A stretch of DNA of 64,000 nt from NCBI RefSeq assembly GCF_037414475.1, contig NZ_CP147913.1, positions 620,001-684,000 of the forward strand. The letters are read 5' to 3'. This DNA is from Myxococcus stipitatus. Lineage in GTDB: Bacteria; Myxococcota; Myxococcia; Myxococcales; Myxococcaceae. The translations under genes were made by a program, and so were the position numbers. Positions 27,094-36,620 of this stretch are shown here, piece after piece (position 1 is the first letter of the stretch; each line of letters begins with the position of its first letter). The notes under the pieces were generated by a model that made no database searches, was not told the DNA's origin, and saw only the letters and a program-made list of their open reading frames with translations.

Positions 27094-28412
27094 CACTTCG
27101 CCCCCGGCGCGGCCTGAGCGGCCGGCGCCATCGTGGACTGCTCCGCCGCCTCGAGCTCCGACTCCAGCAGCCCGAACAGCTCCGCGGCCGCACCCGCCAG
27201 CCGGTTCCCCTCACCCTCGGGCCCCACCGCGCGCAGGCGCGACGTGGGCTCGTGCAGCAACTTGTTGACGATGGCGCGTCCCATGGCCTCGATGCTCTTG
27301 CGCTGTTTCTCCGTGAGCCCATCCCCCAGCGCCGCCAGGGTGCGCTCCACTTCCGCGCGGGCAATCGTCTCCGCGCGCTGGCGGAGCCGCGCCAACACCG
27401 GCATGCCTTCGCGCAGCGCCCGCTCCTTGACGAAGCGCGCCACCTCCTGCGCCACCAGCACGCCCGCCTTGTGCGCTTCCTCCGCGCGCGCGGCCGCGTT
27501 GTCCGCGACGAACTTCTGGATGTCGTCCACGTCGTAGGCGTGCACCCAGTCCAGCGTGCCCACCCCGGGGTCGATGTCGCGCGGCACGGCCAGGTCCACC
27601 ATGAACAGGGGACGGCCCTTGCGCGCCTTGCCCACCGCGCCCACGTTCTCCTTCGTGAACAGCGGCACCGGCGACGCGGTGCTGCACACCACCACGTCCG
27701 CGGCCGTCAGGAGCGAGAACAGCTCCTCGAAAGGCCGCGCCGCCCCGCCCACCTCCGCCGCGAGCGCCTCCGCGCGGGACAACGTGCGGTTGGTGATGAA
27801 CAGCTTCGTCGCGCCCGCCTGTTGCAGGTGGCGCGCCGCCAGCTCCCCCATCTCCCCCGCGCCCACGACCAACACCGTCTTGCCCTTCAAGCCGTCAAAC
27901 ACCTTGCTGGCCAGTTGCACCGCCGCCGACGCCATGGACGTCGCCGCGCGGCCGATGGCCGTCTCCGTGCGCACCCGCTTGGCGCAGCCAAACGCCGCCG
28001 CGCACGCCCGCGTCAATTCCCCTCGCACCGCGCCCGCGCCCTGCCCCCGCTCGAAGGCGTCCTTCACCTGCCCCAGGATCTGCGCCTCGCCCAGCACCAT
28101 GGAGTCCAGGCTGGACGCCACCCGGAACAGGTGGATGAGGGCCGCCTCGCCCCGGTGCTCGTACAGGTGGTCCAGCGCCTCCACGCCGCCCAAGGACTCC
28201 AGCTCCGCCACCGCCCGCGCCCGGGCCATCTGCCCATCCGGCGCGGACAGATAGACCTCCACCCGGTTGCACGTGGAGACCCACAGCACTTCCACGGGGG
28301 CCTGCGCCAACCGCTGGAGCACCTCCACCTGCCGCGTATCGGACAAGGCCAACCGCTCGCGCACCACCAGGGGCGCGGTCCGGTGTGACAAGCCAATGCA
28401 GACGAGCTCCAT
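27093..28412 (-). CDS. hemA: Glutamyl-tRNA reductase
   Basis: This 439-residue enzyme makes glutamate-1-semialdehyde from Glu-tRNA, the first committed step of C5-pathway tetrapyrrole synthesis. It shows [14 protein letters not shown], the catalytic Cys48 in STCNRVEVY, the NADPH-binding segment [15 protein letters not shown] and a helical C-terminal dimerisation domain. The ATG at 28412 (MELVCIGLS) is preferred; a GTG six bases earlier, overlapping the ccsA stop as GTGA, is also possible. C5-pathway haem synthesis is expected in this group. Confidence 0.96.
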   Translation of the reverse strand: MELVCIGLSHRTAPLVVRERLALSDTRQVEVLQRLAQAPVEVLWVSTCNRVEVYLSAPDGQMARARAVAELESLGGVEALDHLYEHRGEAALIHLFRVASSLDSMVLGEAQILGQVKDAFERGQGAGAVRGELTRACAAAFGCAKRVRTETAIGRAATSMASAAVQLASKVFDGLKGKTVLVVGAGEMGELAARHLQQAGATKLFITNRTLSRAEALAAEVGGAARPFEELFSLLTAADVVVCSTASPVPLFTKENVGAVGKARKGRPLFMVDLAVPRDIDPGVGTLDWVHAYDVDDIQKFVADNAAARAEEAHKAGVLVAQEVARFVKERALREGMPVLARLRQRAETIARAEVERTLAALGDGLTEKQRKSIEAMGRAIVNKLLHEPTSRLRAVGPEGEGNRLAGAAAELFGLLESELEAAEQSTMAPAAQAAPGAK

Positions 28413-28414
28413 GC

Positions 28415-29230
28415 TCACGGAATCCTCAGGACGGCCGTGGGGCTCGACGTCAGGTCATACGAAGTCAGGAAGGACACGAGCACCAGACAGAACCCCGCCA
28501 TCGTCAAGAGCGCCACCCGGCGCCCCCGCCAGCCCGCGAAGATGCGCGCGTTGACCAGCGCCGCGAACACCGCCCACGCCACCACCGTCGCAATGGACTT
28601 GCCGTCCCACGTCCAGCCCCGCGTGGTGCTCACGAAGAACGCGCCCGTCGCCAGGGTGATGGACAGCGCGATGAACCCCCACACCACCAAACGCCGGTTG
28701 AGGGTGTCCAGGAACTCCAGGGACGGCAGCCGGGAGAAGAGCAACCCGAAGCGCTTGGCGCGCACCTGCCGCTCCATCAGCAGGTACATCACCCCCACCC
28801 CCGCGGCCACCGCGAACGCCGCCAGCCCCAGCAGCGCCAGGGTGATGTGCAGCGGCAACAAGGGCTGCCGCACACCCGCGGGAAGCGGCGACTGGCCCCC
28901 GTGCATCAACAGCCCCGGCAACAACACCGTCACGGCCAGCGGCGTCAGGAACGCCCCGATGACCGGGCGGCGGTAGCGCACATCCAGTGCCAGGAAGATG
29001 GCCAGCAGCAGGAAGGCCAGCGTGGAGAAGCCTTGTGCCATGCCCACCGGACGGCCGGACTGCGCCCCCAGGAGCTCGAACAGCGCCACCCCATGCAACA
29101 CCAGCCCGCCGCCCACCAGCACGCGACCGGCCATGGCCAGCCCATCCGATTGGCGGACGAGGTAGGCGAGGTAGGCCACGGCGGCGATGCCGTAGGCGTG
29201 GCAGGCAAGCGAGACGAGCGTATGGCTCAT
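28415..29230 (-). CDS. ccsA: CcsA/HemX-type cytochrome c biogenesis membrane protein
   Basis: This 271-residue inner-membrane protein has about eight hydrophobic helices. The conserved histidine in LPLHITLALLG and the tryptophan-rich periplasmic segment GWTWDGKS resemble the haem-handling WWD region of CcsA/ResC, although the motif is abbreviated. Family members deliver haem to apocytochromes or, as HemX, affect glutamyl-tRNA reductase levels. Direct coupling to hemA on its 3' side supports the HemX/CcsA assignment. The start at 29230 lies 35 bases after the preceding gene's stop. Confidence 0.85.
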   Translation of the reverse strand: MSHTLVSLACHAYGIAAVAYLAYLVRQSDGLAMAGRVLVGGGLVLHGVALFELLGAQSGRPVGMAQGFSTLAFLLLAIFLALDVRYRRPVIGAFLTPLAVTVLLPGLLMHGGQSPLPAGVRQPLLPLHITLALLGLAAFAVAAGVGVMYLLMERQVRAKRFGLLFSRLPSLEFLDTLNRRLVVWGFIALSITLATGAFFVSTTRGWTWDGKSIATVVAWAVFAALVNARIFAGWRGRRVALLTMAGFCLVLVSFLTSYDLTSSPTAVLRIP

Positions 29231-29264
29231 GGAATCAGGCACATAACCGTATCCGACGGGCGGA

Positions 29265-29645
29265 TCAGCCCATCTTGTTGAGGAGGAACGCGGCCAACAG
29301 GTCCGTCTCCGAATCGGGCTTCTTCCCCGCGCCCTCCGGCGTGGGAGCTTGGGCGGGCACCTGTGCCACATACCCTGGAACGACCTCGTAGGCGGACTCT
29401 CCCACCAGCACCGAGTCAGCCATCTGCTCGGCCCCCAGGCGGGAAAGCTGCTCCTCGGTCTTCACCCGGGCGACCAGCCCGTGGGTGTCCTCTCCCGACA
29501 CGATTTGCACGAAATACACGGCCGGGGCGACAGCGAAGGCCGTTCCGCCCTCCGCCATGACCACCAGCCTGCCGTCGCGCAGGTCCGCTTTGTCCGCCAG
29601 TGCCCACTCCTCGAGCTGAGCCTGCGGCAGAAAGAGCTTCGTCAC
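29265..29645 (-). CDS. Conserved hypothetical small protein
   Basis: This 126-residue soluble protein starts at a GTG (MTKLFLPQAQLEEW). Its central beta-rich part (RLVVMAEGGTAFAVAPAVYFVQIVSG) and Pro-rich tail do not match a domain I can name. The C-terminus, DLLAAFLLNKMG, looks like a conserved short helix. It precedes ccsA by 35 bases and is probably the first gene of the haem operon. The ribosome binding site is weak. The reading frame remains open far upstream, but that part looks non-coding. Confidence 0.7.
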   Translation of the reverse strand: MTKLFLPQAQLEEWALADKADLRDGRLVVMAEGGTAFAVAPAVYFVQIVSGEDTHGLVARVKTEEQLSRLGAEQMADSVLVGESAYEVVPGYVAQVPAQAPTPEGAGKKPDSETDLLAAFLLNKMG

Positions 29646-29828
29646 GTCCGGCAGCCTACACCAGCCATGGGGCCACGGGGGGAGCCGTTCGCCAAGGAGG
29701 TGAAACGCCCGACACGTCTCCGCATCCTTTCGGGCAGATCGGCTGATGGTCCGCCGATGGTTGCAGGCCCACGGGCCGCGTACTAGACGACGCGCCGTGC
29801 AGGCCACAGAGGGCCCGAAGGAGACACC

Positions 29829-30158
29829 ATGGCAGGCGACAACGTGACGAACGTGGGAGATGGCGACTTCAAGGCGCAGGTGCTGGATTCCCAGCAGCCC
29901 GTGCTGGTGGACTTCTGGGCGACCTGGTGCGCGCCGTGCCGCGCCATCGCCCCGCACATCGATGCGCTCTCCACCCAGTATGGCAGCCAGGTGAAGTTCA
30001 CCAAGCTCAACATCGACGACAATCAGCAGACGCCCCAGGACTACGGCATCCGGTCCATCCCCACGCTGCTGCTCTTCAAGGGCGGCAAGGTGGTGGAACA
30101 GATTGTCGGCGCCGTCCCGAAGGCGAAGATCGAAGAAGCCATCAAGAAGGCGCTGTAA
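29829..30158 (+). CDS. trxA: Thioredoxin
   Basis: This 109-residue cytoplasmic dithiol reductase is of typical length. The active site is WCAPC (Cys34 and Cys37), a variant of the usual WCGPC, followed by the cis-Pro loop IRSIPTLLLFKGG. AAGGAG lies five bases before the ATG. It diverges from the small gene at 29645 across about 180 bases. The Gly-to-Ala change in the CxxC motif may shift its redox potential slightly. Confidence 0.95.
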   Translation: MAGDNVTNVGDGDFKAQVLDSQQPVLVDFWATWCAPCRAIAPHIDALSTQYGSQVKFTKLNIDDNQQTPQDYGIRSIPTLLLFKGGKVVEQIVGAVPKAKIEEAIKKAL

Positions 30159-30630
30159 CCCGTATCGCCGGGCCCCCAGCACGCGGAGCCAGACGGCTTC
30201 CGCCGCTCAGGGCCCGGCGCCTTGCCTCCCTCAGTCAAAGCTCCCAGGACCCGGTCCCCGCCAGATGCCCCTGCATCCCGGAGTCCTACCGGACGCTCGC
30301 TCGCGCGCCGCTCCCGTCTCACGATGAATGAGCCACGCGGCCGCCGCTGAACCCACGCTCTCCACGGCAAGCTTTCCGCGCGAGCCATCAGCGGTTTCTC
30401 ATACTTCGTACCATTTCCACCGCTGTGGACAAATCCACCATGGACAGTGTCTCGCACTGAGAAATGGCTGTGGGAAACACGTATCCCCTTGCAGTCTTGT
30501 CATCAATTTTTCCCAACGCCTTGCGAGTCAGACAAGACCCCTCATTGGCTGTATTGACAGTGTTGACATCCGCAGCCAAATAAGCGCATTGGAAGTCTTG
30601 TTTGGTTTGACTGTTTTCACAGGAGTTTTC
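30159..30630. other. Long intergenic region with an AT-rich leader
   Basis: These 472 bases have no supported gene. The first 200 or so have normal high GC. From about 30390 to 30630 the sequence becomes markedly AT-rich for this genome (for example TTGACAGTGTTGACATCC, CAATTTTTCCC and TTTTCACAGGAGTTTTC), leading into the AT-hook gene. This may be its promoter and untranslated leader. Confidence 0.6.
30554..30582 (+). promoter_or_regulatory. Candidate sigma-70 promoter of the AT-hook gene
   Basis: TTGACA at 30554-30559 is followed after 17 bases by CAAATA. A second TTGACA overlaps nine bases on. It lies about 50 bases before the ATG at 30631. The -10 match is poor, so this is tentative. Confidence 0.35.
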
Positions 30631-30957
30631 ATGGCACGACCACGTAAGGAGTTGTCGAAGGTCCCCTTGACCCCCGCCATGGTGAATTGGGCGGAGGCGC
30701 TGGGTGATGCGATTGGCCGCGGCGTCCTCCGCGCGATGAATCAGGGCATTCCCTCAGGCGGCAGCAATGGCCACAACGTGATGGTGGCCAGCCGCCGCCG
30801 GGGCCGTCCGCCCAAGGCCCTTGCGGGCAACATGGTCGCGGCGGACCGGCGCTGCACCATGCCGGATTGCACGCGGGAGCAGCGCTCGAAGGGACTGTGT
30901 TCAGCACATTACCAGGCGGAGCGCCGGCGCCTGCTGGCCGGCGGAAAGCCCGCCTGA
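30631..30957 (+). CDS. Small AT-hook and zinc-binding protein
   Basis: This 108-residue basic protein has a predicted helical N-terminal part (MARPRKELSKVPLTPAMVNW). A classic AT-hook core, RRRGRPPK, lies near residue 55, then a CX4C-X9-CX2H cluster (CTMPDC through CSAHY) that could bind one zinc, and an Arg-rich tail. Together they suggest a small DNA-associated protein, perhaps nucleoid-associated or regulatory. AGGAG lies five bases before the ATG. It stands alone behind an unusually AT-rich leader, to which an AT-hook protein could bind for autoregulation. No characterised homologue comes to mind. Confidence 0.82.
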   Translation: MARPRKELSKVPLTPAMVNWAEALGDAIGRGVLRAMNQGIPSGGSNGHNVMVASRRRGRPPKALAGNMVAADRRCTMPDCTREQRSKGLCSAHYQAERRRLLAGGKPA

Positions 30958-31072
30958 GACACGCGGTTCGCGGTGACGCCCACGGCCCTGGGCGAGCCGC
31001 GGTGCAATCCGTGTCTCCCATCGCTTGTCCCATTTGTGAGACAGGCGGAACTCAAAGCAAACGATTTCAGTC

Positions 31073-31741
31073 CTATTTCGCCTGCCAGGGGTCGGCTTCG
31101 GTGCTGGTGGCCTTGAGCAGCTCCCACGCGGAAAGGACATCCACCACCCGCTCCAGCTCGTTGGGCAATGAGCGCGCCCGCTGAGAGCGCAGGTAGTCTT
31201 CCGCGAAGGCTCTCAACCGCGCCCCCACGAAGAGCCGAGCCAGCGCCACTTCTGTCTGTCCACTGAAGTCGAGGAAGCGGATGCCAAAGCCACTGCGTCC
31301 GCCAGGCCCGTCCGCGCGCTCTTCCCGGACGATTTCCGCCCGAGCACTCACCGCCGAGGCCCCCGGCTCCAGCACGAAGCTCACCCCCAGCACCGTGCCC
31401 AGCGGCAGGTAGAAGGTGCTCTCCAGGAAGGCACCGCTGACGCTGACGTTGATGGAGGCCAGGCTCGCCGAGAAACGGCGCCCGCCGGCATCGTCATCCA
31501 CCCAGACCTCGAAGCGTGTCGTCAGCTGCGCCCGGGGAAACTCCCGGTGCTCCGGCTCCCCTTGGTTCCGCTCGATGACAGGCAGGAATGACGCACCCGG
31601 CTGTGTTGTCACTGGCCGGCGGACCTCCTCCTTCACCCCGCCACCAGGCCTTGGCTCCAGCGGCTTGATGTCCCTCGCCGCCAGCGCGATGTCCGCCACG
31701 CGGACGCTCCCAACCGCCTTCTGCCCACCCTTCCTCTGCAT
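31073..31741 (-). CDS. PilZ-domain protein
   Basis: This 222-residue protein has a PilZ c-di-GMP-binding domain at about residues 65-165. Both signatures are present: RxxxR (REFPR) and (D/N)xSxxG (NVSVSG). The N-terminal 60 residues look disordered and the C-terminal 55 are helical. The ATG at 31741 has GGAGG five bases upstream. It sits downstream of rodA on the same strand with a 132-base gap, so its link to the cell-shape operon is uncertain. Confidence 0.88.
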   Translation of the reverse strand: MQRKGGQKAVGSVRVADIALAARDIKPLEPRPGGGVKEEVRRPVTTQPGASFLPVIERNQGEPEHREFPRAQLTTRFEVWVDDDAGGRRFSASLASINVSVSGAFLESTFYLPLGTVLGVSFVLEPGASAVSARAEIVREERADGPGGRSGFGIRFLDFSGQTEVALARLFVGARLRAFAEDYLRSQRARSLPNELERVVDVLSAWELLKATSTEADPWQAK

Positions 31742-31873
31742 GCAGACCTCCACCGGCCCGAGAGGGACTTGCCCTCCCCCCGGAATTGGTGGGGCGATTC
31801 ATACACCAGTGTCAGGGTGCCCGCCGAGCCTCCCGCACCCAAGCAATAGCGGGGAGTCAATACTCGCGACGTC

Positions 31874-33025
31874 TCAGAACATGTGACGACGCATGCTGAT
31901 GTTCACTAACAAGCCAATACTGAGCATCACGGACATCATGGAAGACCCGCCATAACTCATCAATGGCAGGGTAATTCCCGTCACCGGTAACAGACCGATG
32001 ACCATGCCGATGTTCTCGAACACCTGCCAGAAGAGCATGGCCACCACGCCCACGGCGACGAAGGCACCGAACCTGTCGCGGGCGTTGAAGCCCACGCCCA
32101 GGCCGAAGATGAAGATGGCGCCGTAGAGCACGAGCAAGAGCGTGCACAGCACGAAGCCGTGCTCCTCCGCCCACACGGAGAAGATGAAGTCGGTGTGCTG
32201 CTCGGGCAGGAAGCGCAGGCCCGTCTGGGTCCCCTCGCGCCAGCCCTTTCCGGACACCCCGCCGCTGCCCACCGCGATTTTCGACTGCGCCGCGTGATAG
32301 CCGCTGCCGCGCAGGTCCGCCTCCGGGTCCAACCATCCGGAGATGCGCTGGCTCTGGTGCTTCTTCAGGTAGTGGCGGACGATGGTGGGCCGGGGCTCCG
32401 GCACGTCGCGGACGTAGTCATTCCAGATGACGATGGCGCCCGCGAGCACCGCCGCCACCAGGGTGGCCACCAGGTACCAGCGCACCTTCCCGAAGAGGAT
32501 GACGGTGAGCGAGGACAGGCCAATCATCAGCGCGGTGCCCAGGTCCGGCTGCACCAGCACCAGGAGGAAGGGCACCGCCACCACCAGCAGCGGCTTCCAC
32601 AACCGCACCAGGCCGTAGGACGGCTCATTGGGGCGGAAGTCGTCGTGGTAGACCTTGGCCAGCATCAGCACGACGCCAATCTTCATGAACTCCGCGGGTT
32701 GGAGGCGGAACGGGCCGATGACGAACCAGCTCTCCGCGCCCTTGGCGGTATGGCCGATGAAGCGCAGGGCGATGAGCGCCAGGATGTTGAGGACGTAGAT
32801 GGGCATCGCCATCCGCTGAATCCAGCGGTAGTCCACCAGACACACCATCAGGACGGCGACCACGCCCAGCCCCAGGTAGAGCGCCTGGCTGGACCACACC
32901 GGCGCCAGCGGAGGCCGCGACGCGGAGGCCAGGTTCCAGATGCCCAGCAGGGACACGCCCAGCACGCAGATGATGAGGCCCCAGGGGACGTGGGGCACCA
33001 TCCGCCGCTCAATCCTGAGTTGCAT
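31874..33025 (-). CDS. rodA: Rod shape-determining protein RodA
   Basis: This 383-residue polytopic SEDS-family peptidoglycan glycosyltransferase acts in cell elongation with PBP2. Ten or so membrane helices are visible, with the conserved FIGHTAKGAESW and QPDLGTALMI blocks and the SEDS signature near the end (MSYGGSSMM). Its start overlaps the PBP2 gene end by 17 bases, typical of mrdA-rodA pairs. Confidence 0.96.
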   Translation of the reverse strand: MQLRIERRMVPHVPWGLIICVLGVSLLGIWNLASASRPPLAPVWSSQALYLGLGVVAVLMVCLVDYRWIQRMAMPIYVLNILALIALRFIGHTAKGAESWFVIGPFRLQPAEFMKIGVVLMLAKVYHDDFRPNEPSYGLVRLWKPLLVVAVPFLLVLVQPDLGTALMIGLSSLTVILFGKVRWYLVATLVAAVLAGAIVIWNDYVRDVPEPRPTIVRHYLKKHQSQRISGWLDPEADLRGSGYHAAQSKIAVGSGGVSGKGWREGTQTGLRFLPEQHTDFIFSVWAEEHGFVLCTLLLVLYGAIFIFGLGVGFNARDRFGAFVAVGVVAMLFWQVFENIGMVIGLLPVTGITLPLMSYGGSSMMSVMLSIGLLVNISMRRHMF

Positions 33026-35048
33026 GCGTGTCCTCCGACTCCTCGTCGCGCTGCGGCAGCTTGGGGGGACGCACGCCGCGCGTCAGGGTCGCCTCGTCGG
33101 GTGACGGCGCGCGCGTGAGCGTGGGCGTGTAGGGCTGGTTGGGCCTGGGCGGCGGAGCGGTGGCGTCCAGCTTCTTCAGGTCCATGTACTTCTGGATGAC
33201 GGCCATCGCGGTGGGCGCGGCGTCCGCGCCACCATGGCCTCCGTGCTCGTTGAGCACCACCACGGCGAGCTCCGGCTTGTCCGCCGGGGCGAAGCCCGCG
33301 AACCACGCATGGTCTCGCTCGAAGAAGCTCATCTGGTACGTCTTGAGGCGGACCGCGCCCAGGCGCGCCACCTGCGCGGTGCCCGTCTTCGCCGCGATCT
33401 TGATGTCCAGGTCTCGCATCACCTTGAGGCGAGAGCGGTAGGCGGTGCCTCCCGGCTCATGGGCCACCTTCACCAGGCCCTCAATCACCGCCTTCAGGTG
33501 GGCCGCGGGCAGCTCCACCTTGCGCACCACCTCCGGCTTGAACTCCTCGACGACCTGGCCGTCCAGGTTCTCCAGCCGCTGCACCAGCTGCGGCTTGTAG
33601 AGCGTGCCGCCGTTGGCGATGGCCGCATAGACGAGCGCGAGCTGGAGCGGCGTGACGTTGTTGTCGCCCTGGCCGATGGAGCTGTTGAGCGCCATGCCCT
33701 TGGTGTAGCCGCCGGGTGAGGCTTTGTCGTGGTAGGCGGTGGTGGGCATGATGCCCGGCACCTCGGCCACCACGTTGATGCCCGTGGGACTGCCCAGGCC
33801 CAGCGACTTGCCCATCTCGCCAATGGGGTCCAGGCCGATGGTGTCCGCGACCTTGTAGAACCACGTGTCGCAGGAGCTCTTCATCGCCGCCAGTCCATCG
33901 ACCAGGCCGTGGCCGCGGTCCAGGTGGCAGCGCCACGTGCGCGCGCCCAGGCGGTAGCCGCCCGGGCAGTTCACCATCGTCTCCGGACGGAAGGCGCCGG
34001 ACTTGAATGCCGCCAGCGCGGTGACGACCTTGAACGTGGAGCCCGGGCTGTAGTGCTCCGCGGCCACGCGGTTGATCATCGGCTCCAGCGGGTCTCGAGA
34101 CAGCTGCGCCATCTGCGCGGGAGTCACCCGTCCCGTCAGGAGGTTCGGGTCGAAGCCCGGCCGCGATACCAGCGCGCGGATGAAGCCCGTGTTGACGTCG
34201 ACGGCCACCACCGCGCCCGTCACGCCGGGGAACGCGCGCTCCGCCTCTTCTTGCAAGCGCATGTCGATGGACAACACCAGGTTGCTGCCCGCCTTGGGCT
34301 GCACCACCGCGTTGTCGCCCAGCTTGACGTTGAGCTCCTCGATCTTCTGGCCGCGGGCGTTGACCACCTCCTTGCGCACGCCATCCGAGCCTCGCAGGCG
34401 CTGCTCGAAGTATCGCTCCAGCCCGCGCCGGCCGATGTAGTCCCCCAGCGCGTAGCGCGAGCCGTCTGCGTTGAGCCGGTCGAGCTCCTCCTGGGTGATT
34501 TCGTTCATGTAGCCCAGCACGTGCGACAGCACCGTGTTGGTCCGGTAGTGGCGGTGCGGAACGGGCGCCACCTCCACGCCATCCAGGATGTCGCGCCGCG
34601 CGGCCAGCCGGTCGTACTCATCCCGCGTGAGGTCCACGCGCACCGGCACCGGTTGGAAGGGCGCGTTGCGCCGGCCCTGGCGCACCAGGTCCTCCACCTT
34701 CTTCGCCTGGTCCGCGTCCCACTGGAGCAGCTCCGCGAGGCGCGGAATGACCTGCTCGGCGCAGTCGGTGCAGAAGGCCGGCGTGACGACGGCGTCGAAG
34801 GAGGGACGGCTGTCCACCAGGATGGTGCCGCGCGAGTCCTTGATGACGCCCCGGTCTGCGCGCAGCCGCACCTCCTTGACGAAGTTGGCGACGCTCTTGG
34901 CGGAATACTCCTCGCCCCGGGTGATTTGCAGACGGTAGAGCTGGATGGACAACAGGGCCAGGCCCACCGTCATGGCCAGGCCCAGCCACAGGAAGCGCCG
35001 GCGCAGTTCGCGCCCCGGCGTCGTGTTGCCCAGCGTCGGCGGCGTCAC
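33009..35048 (-). CDS. mrdA: Penicillin-binding protein 2
   Basis: This 679-residue class B transpeptidase has one N-terminal membrane anchor (about residues 17-40) and a periplasmic dimerisation domain. In the transpeptidase domain the active-site motifs are STFK (Ser337-Lys340), SCD in KSSCDTWFYK, and KTGT. A Pro-rich tail of about 40 residues follows. The GTG start overlaps the mreD stop by four bases. It crosslinks peptidoglycan together with RodA during elongation. Confidence 0.96.
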   Translation of the reverse strand: MTPPTLGNTTPGRELRRRFLWLGLAMTVGLALLSIQLYRLQITRGEEYSAKSVANFVKEVRLRADRGVIKDSRGTILVDSRPSFDAVVTPAFCTDCAEQVIPRLAELLQWDADQAKKVEDLVRQGRRNAPFQPVPVRVDLTRDEYDRLAARRDILDGVEVAPVPHRHYRTNTVLSHVLGYMNEITQEELDRLNADGSRYALGDYIGRRGLERYFEQRLRGSDGVRKEVVNARGQKIEELNVKLGDNAVVQPKAGSNLVLSIDMRLQEEAERAFPGVTGAVVAVDVNTGFIRALVSRPGFDPNLLTGRVTPAQMAQLSRDPLEPMINRVAAEHYSPGSTFKVVTALAAFKSGAFRPETMVNCPGGYRLGARTWRCHLDRGHGLVDGLAAMKSSCDTWFYKVADTIGLDPIGEMGKSLGLGSPTGINVVAEVPGIMPTTAYHDKASPGGYTKGMALNSSIGQGDNNVTPLQLALVYAAIANGGTLYKPQLVQRLENLDGQVVEEFKPEVVRKVELPAAHLKAVIEGLVKVAHEPGGTAYRSRLKVMRDLDIKIAAKTGTAQVARLGAVRLKTYQMSFFERDHAWFAGFAPADKPELAVVVLNEHGGHGGADAAPTAMAVIQKYMDLKKLDATAPPPRPNQPYTPTLTRAPSPDEATLTRGVRPPKLPQRDEESEDTHATQD

Positions 35049-35545
35049 CGCAGCAACCCCGCGGGACGGTCCTGCGCCGACTCGAAGCGGCGCAGCAACG
35101 GAAAGAGCCCCAGCGCCGCGACGCCGGTGAGCGCCACCTGCAGGGGCAACCCGGCCAGGACAGGGCCCGTGGCGCCATCCTTCACCGTCAACCAGGTGAA
35201 GAAGGCCGCCAGCAGTCCATGGCCCACGTCCGCGCCCACGGCGAACAGCGCGAAGGGCAAGGCGCCTCGCACGTCCACGAAGGTGGAGACGAGCCGCCCC
35301 ACCAGGAAGGTGAAGACCGCGAGGAAGGTGAACAGCCCCGTCGGCTGGCCGCTCATCAGGTCCAACAAGTAGCCCACCGCGAAGGCGGAGAAGGCCCCTT
35401 CGAGCAGCGTGGCACGCAGCGCGAGGAAGGCCACCAGCACCACGGTGACGTCGATGCGGCCGAGCACCAGGCCCGCCTGCTTGACGACCACCGACTCCAA
35501 CGTGAGCAGCGCCAGCGCGATACCCACCGTCACCAGGAACTTCAT
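35045..35545 (-). CDS. mreD: Rod shape-determining protein MreD
   Basis: This 166-residue inner-membrane protein has about five hydrophobic helices and matches the MreD family in length and place. The segment AVGYLLDLMSGQPTGLFTF is typical. It overlaps mreC upstream (ATGA) and mrdA downstream (GTGA) by four bases each. It is part of the elongasome with MreC and PBP2/RodA. No mreB is in the window. Confidence 0.9.
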   Translation of the reverse strand: MKFLVTVGIALALLTLESVVVKQAGLVLGRIDVTVVLVAFLALRATLLEGAFSAFAVGYLLDLMSGQPTGLFTFLAVFTFLVGRLVSTFVDVRGALPFALFAVGADVGHGLLAAFFTWLTVKDGATGPVLAGLPLQVALTGVAALGLFPLLRRFESAQDRPAGLLR

Positions 35546-36402
35546 TTCGACGCGCCCTCCGCCGCGCTGCCCTGCGCCATCGCGCTGTACGGGCTGCCCA
35601 CCACCAGCACCTCCTCCAGCTTGCTGGTGTCCACCGCCGGCACGATGTCCGCCCCCTGGAACATGCCGTGCTCCTTCTTCTCCAGGTTCGTCACCCGGCC
35701 TACCACGAGCCCCGGAGGATAGATGCCATCCGTGCCGGACGTAATGATGAGGTCGCCGTTGTCGACGTCCTCGGTGCGCAGCATGTTCTCCAGCTTCAGG
35801 GGTCCATTACCCGCCCCCGCGGCGGTACCACGCGCACGAGAACGTTGCACCCTCACCGCCACGCGGCTCTGCGGGTCCGTCACCAGCGCCACGTCCGAGT
35901 AGCTGCCCGTCGCCCGGATGACCTGCCCCACGATTCCATCGGGCGTCACCACCGACATGCCCCGGAACACGCCGTCCTTCTCGCCACCGCTGATGCGCAC
36001 CGACAGGAGCTTGGCCACCGGATTGACGCCCACCACCCGCGCCGGAATCTCCGGCCCGGCGGACGCCTCCGCGTAGCCCAGGAGCTTGCGCAGCCGCTCG
36101 TTCTCCGTGCGAGCCTCCCCCAGCGCCTGCACCGAGGCCCTCAACTGGAGGTTCTCCAGGCGCAGCGAGTCGTTCTCCTGACGCACCCCCCGGAGGTCCA
36201 GGTAGTGGCGCACGGCCGACACCGCCCCTTCGATGCTCGCCGTGAGCGCCTGCTGGACGGGGGACGTCACCGCGATGACGGCCCGGTCGATGGGGTTGGG
36301 GTCTCTGCCCTTGCGGCCGCTCAAGAGGAAGGCGACCAGGGGGTAGAGGAGCAGGGCCCCGACAATCAGGGGGCGCCGATATCGCTTGAGGAGCGACAGC
36401 AC
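35542..36402 (-). CDS. mreC: Rod shape-determining protein MreC
   Basis: This 286-residue protein has one N-terminal membrane helix, a short coiled coil (about residues 70-110), and the periplasmic beta-barrel pair typical of MreC, with ISGGEKDGVFRGMSVV and ITSGTDGIYPPGLVVGRV. It links MreB filaments to PBP2. It is the first gene of the mreC-mreD-mrdA-rodA run, starting at a GTG with no clear ribosome binding site. The 218 bases to the divergent foldase gene hold both promoters. Confidence 0.95.
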   Translation of the reverse strand: MLSLLKRYRRPLIVGALLLYPLVAFLLSGRKGRDPNPIDRAVIAVTSPVQQALTASIEGAVSAVRHYLDLRGVRQENDSLRLENLQLRASVQALGEARTENERLRKLLGYAEASAGPEIPARVVGVNPVAKLLSVRISGGEKDGVFRGMSVVTPDGIVGQVIRATGSYSDVALVTDPQSRVAVRVQRSRARGTAAGAGNGPLKLENMLRTEDVDNGDLIITSGTDGIYPPGLVVGRVTNLEKKEHGMFQGADIVPAVDTSKLEEVLVVGSPYSAMAQGSAAEGASK

Positions 36403-36620
36403 AGAGGGGAATTCCGGGGTGGAGGGGAGGAACGGAGGGAGGGGGTCCGGCTAAGCTCTCTAAATCGCTTGCATTTTCTGGTGCTGTATCCTAGGCAGTC
36501 AAGGCCCTGCGCGGGGGGTGGTCGCAGGTCAACCACCCTCCGGCCAGGCTACCAACAACACCGCGTCGCGAGTCCTTCCGCACGACTTTTCTCGGCGCGT
36601 TTGCTCTCGAAGTGACGACA

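Noticed and set aside
30159..30390. Possible small gene or RNA just after trxA
   Set aside because: Open frames here have no ribosome binding site or third-position GC bias, and I could not fold a tRNA-like or conserved RNA structure.
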